From: Kordiimonadaceae bacterium
GTDB lineage: Bacteria; Pseudomonadota; Alphaproteobacteria; Sphingomonadales; Kordiimonadaceae
Reading direction: 5' to 3'
Assembly (NCBI GenBank): GCA_014238195.1
Contig: JABABO010000027.1
Span: forward strand, 1 to 15,654
DNA length: 15,654 nucleotides
Part shown: positions 14,579 through 15,654 of the stretch, in pieces
Position numbering within the stretch: position 1 is the stretch's first letter
Layout: each line of letters begins with the position of its first letter
Position numbers and translations under genes: made by a program
The notes under the pieces: generated by a model
The model's database searches: none
The model's input: only the letters and a program-made list of their open reading frames with translations
What the model was told of the DNA's origin: nothing

Positions 14579-15214
14579 TTAATGAGGGCGCACCTTCGGG
14601 CTAACCCCACTTAGTTCTTGGCGTGCTTGCCTGATAATCGCGACAGAACCACTTAAAAACAAGCTCGCCATAATACCCGCAACAATCAAATCAGGCCAAG
14701 CTGTTGTTGATATCCACACGCCGCTACCAGCAACAATAACCAGCAGGTTTCCAATCGCATCGTTACGGCTACATAGCCAGACAGACCGTACATTAGCGTC
14801 CCCGTCTTTGAAACGCATTAATAAAAGCACACTTGCCAAGTTCGCCAACAACGCGGCAAGACCGACAGAAGTCATTATCGCCGCAGAGGGCGCACTCATG
14901 ACAAAAATATAATATATGGTGCTGCCTAGCACCCACACCCCCATGAGAGAAAGGCTGACCCCTTTAAACAGCGCTGCTTTAGCCCTTAGCACTAAGCTGC
15001 CACCGATGACAGCAAGGGATATGGTATAGGTTGCTGTATCGGCAAGAAAATCGAGCGCATCAGCCTTTAGTGCCTGTGAATCGCCAACAAATCCCATGGG
15101 CATTTCAATAAGAAACATCGCTAAGTTTATAAAAATAACAATGAGAAGCGCCCGCCGATAGCGCGGGTCCATGCCATCAAATTTTACATCATCCCCACAA
15201 CAATTAGCGCCCAT
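14579..15214 (-). CDS. Cation diffusion facilitator (CDF) family cation transporter
   Basis: A 211-residue membrane protein of a short CDF-like group, expected to move divalent metal cations across the inner membrane. A Cys/Asp-rich start (MGANCCGDDVKF) precedes about six hydrophobic helices. The helix 2 motif reads ALKADALDFLADTA, and helix 5 reads CSRNDAIGN. Both keep acidic residues at the metal-site positions, but the His of the classical HxxxD is replaced by Asp; this variant is familiar from a subgroup annotated simply as cation transporter. The large C-terminal cytoplasmic domain of typical CDF proteins is absent. The start is ATG 15214, with AGGG upstream; the frame is open to a GTG at 15253, but that extension is not family-like. 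It heads the minus-strand run toward argB. Confidence 0.82.
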   Translation of the reverse strand: MGANCCGDDVKFDGMDPRYRRALLIVIFINLAMFLIEMPMGFVGDSQALKADALDFLADTATYTISLAVIGGSLVLRAKAALFKGVSLSLMGVWVLGSTIYYIFVMSAPSAAIMTSVGLAALLANLASVLLLMRFKDGDANVRSVWLCSRNDAIGNLLVIVAGSGVWISTTAWPDLIVAGIMASLFLSGSVAIIRQARQELSGVSPKVRPH

Positions 15215-15258
15215 CAGAAAAACCCTATCACCTAACCGATATGCTACAGTCACCCAGC

Positions 15259-15287
15259 GACTTTATTTTTTGGTGACTTTATTTTTT
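15259..15287. repeat. Tandem T-tract repeat (16-bp period)
   Basis: Two copies of GACTTTATTTTTT separated by 3 bases. On the minus strand they form two phased A-tracts upstream of the CDF gene, so an UP-element-like or bend-forming role is possible. The AGTCACC/GGTGACT inverted repeat overlaps it. Confidence 0.6.
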
Positions 15288-15478
15288 CCACCGCGACCTA
15301 TTAGGCACAATTACAGGCGGCAGCGCAAGGCAAAAACATGAACCCTATGAGGGATTTAAAGTGAAATACCCTTATGTTATAACCCAAAAATACATTGAGA
15401 ATTTACAAAGCGCTTTTTTCTTTAATTCATGAGCCTGCTTTCATTCCAAGGTATGCTCTGCTAGAGAGTGTTAAATTG

Positions 15479-15484
15479 AAGGAG
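15479..15484 (+). promoter_or_regulatory. Ribosome binding site of hemH
   Basis: AAGGAG, 8 nt before GTG 15493. It decides the GTG start, since no in-frame ATG precedes the conserved region. Confidence 0.75.
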
Positions 15485-15492
15485 CTGAAGCT

Positions 15493-15654
15493 GTGAATGT
15501 ACATCACAACACGGTTAAAACAGATGAAATTGGCATTTTACTTTTGAACCTTGGTACACCTGATGCACCAACATATATGGCCTGTCGCCGTTTTCTTGCA
15601 GAATTTTTAGGGGATAAGCGGGTCGTGGAAATGCCGCGCCTTATGTGGTTTCCT
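15493..15654 (+). CDS. hemH: Ferrochelatase, 3' end outside the window
   Basis: Inserts ferrous iron into protoporphyrin IX, the last step of protoheme synthesis; cytoplasmic or peripheral to the inner membrane. Only the first 54 codons are present, reading through the window end without a stop. They contain the family's N-terminal strand and signature: IGILLLNLGTPDAPT, RRFLAEFLGDKRVVEMPR and LMWFP. The start is GTG 15493 with a strong AAGGAG 8 nt upstream. It is transcribed away from the CDF gene. The active-site His and Glu lie beyond the window, so integrity cannot be judged. Confidence 0.93.
   Translation, partial: MNVHHNTVKTDEIGILLLNLGTPDAPTYMACRRFLAEFLGDKRVVEMPRLMWFP

Larger units (their letters stand above)
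15215..15492. other. Divergent intergenic region between the CDF transporter and hemH
   Basis: A 278 bp non-coding gap. It holds a tandem pair of GACTTTATTTTTT (15259-15271 and 15275-15287, period 16), an inverted repeat AGTCACC/GGTGACT (15248-15254 and 15272-15278), and a short hairpin-forming block (15343-15372) in which AGGG can pair with either of two CCCT segments. These could be regulatory, but I find no confident -35/-10 pair in either direction and no clear Fur- or Irr-type box. Confidence 0.45.

Noticed and set aside
15254..15492. Fur- or Irr-type iron-responsive operator upstream of hemH
   Set aside because: I could not find a convincing inverted-repeat box of either type in the gap.
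1..15654. CRISPR array, tRNA or rRNA genes
   Set aside because: No regularly spaced direct repeats, no tRNA cloverleaf signature and no rRNA-like segment were seen. The gaps between genes are all under 300 bases, and their contents are described.

Overview
The window looks like chromosomal DNA from an alphaproteobacterium of moderate GC. Rows counted by hand give about 45-55% GC in most genes. The best taxonomic clue is gene content and order: argB, a pyrimidine 5'-nucleotidase-type HAD gene, dapD and dapE lie close together on one strand, as in many Alphaproteobacteria, and a DUF2336 protein, a family typical of that class, is also present. The order or genus cannot be read from the sequence. 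No tRNA, rRNA, CRISPR array or transposase gene was found.

Layout. (1) 1-2364, plus strand: the 3' part of an S9 family prolyl-oligopeptidase-like peptidase, overlapped by a small GFA/CENP-V zinc protein. (2) 2375-4206: a plus-strand malonyl-CoA/acyl-CoA synthetase of ACSF3/MatB type, bracketed by two inverted copies (about 91% identical) of a 105-106 bp structured repeat with TATAGC...GCTATA ends. This is the most unusual feature of the window. (3) 4219-5477, minus strand: a two-gene, low-GC (about 33%) islet encoding a SAM methyltransferase and a LicD-like protein, probably horizontally acquired surface-glycan modification genes. (4) 5578-8377, minus strand: HAD nucleotidase, dapD and dapE; dapD and dapE carry out the succinylase branch of lysine/diaminopimelate synthesis. 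(5) 8481-11442, plus strand: a PAS/GAF/GGDEF diguanylate cyclase followed by a DUF2336 HEAT-like-repeat protein. This probable c-di-GMP signalling pair separates dapD/HAD from argB. (6) 11472-15214, minus strand: CDF cation transporter, LplT-like MFS transporter, YhhN-family lysoplasmalogenase and argB. The transporter and lysoplasmalogenase overlap by 4 nt and suggest a lysophospholipid uptake/turnover unit. (7) 15493-15654, plus strand: the 5' end of hemH (ferrochelatase).

The core genes (dapD, dapE, argB, hemH) are ordinary housekeeping. The accessory signal is concentrated at 2375-5477, where the inverted repeat pair, a stand-alone acyl-CoA ligase and a low-GC glycan islet abut. The repeat resembles a non-autonomous TA-targeting MITE of the general Correia/NEMIS type, by architecture and not by recognised homology. 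The two copies show paired substitutions that preserve a hairpin, and both sit 10-12 nt after a stop codon in the same orientation as the preceding gene. That points to a recurrent structured 3'-UTR or mobile element.
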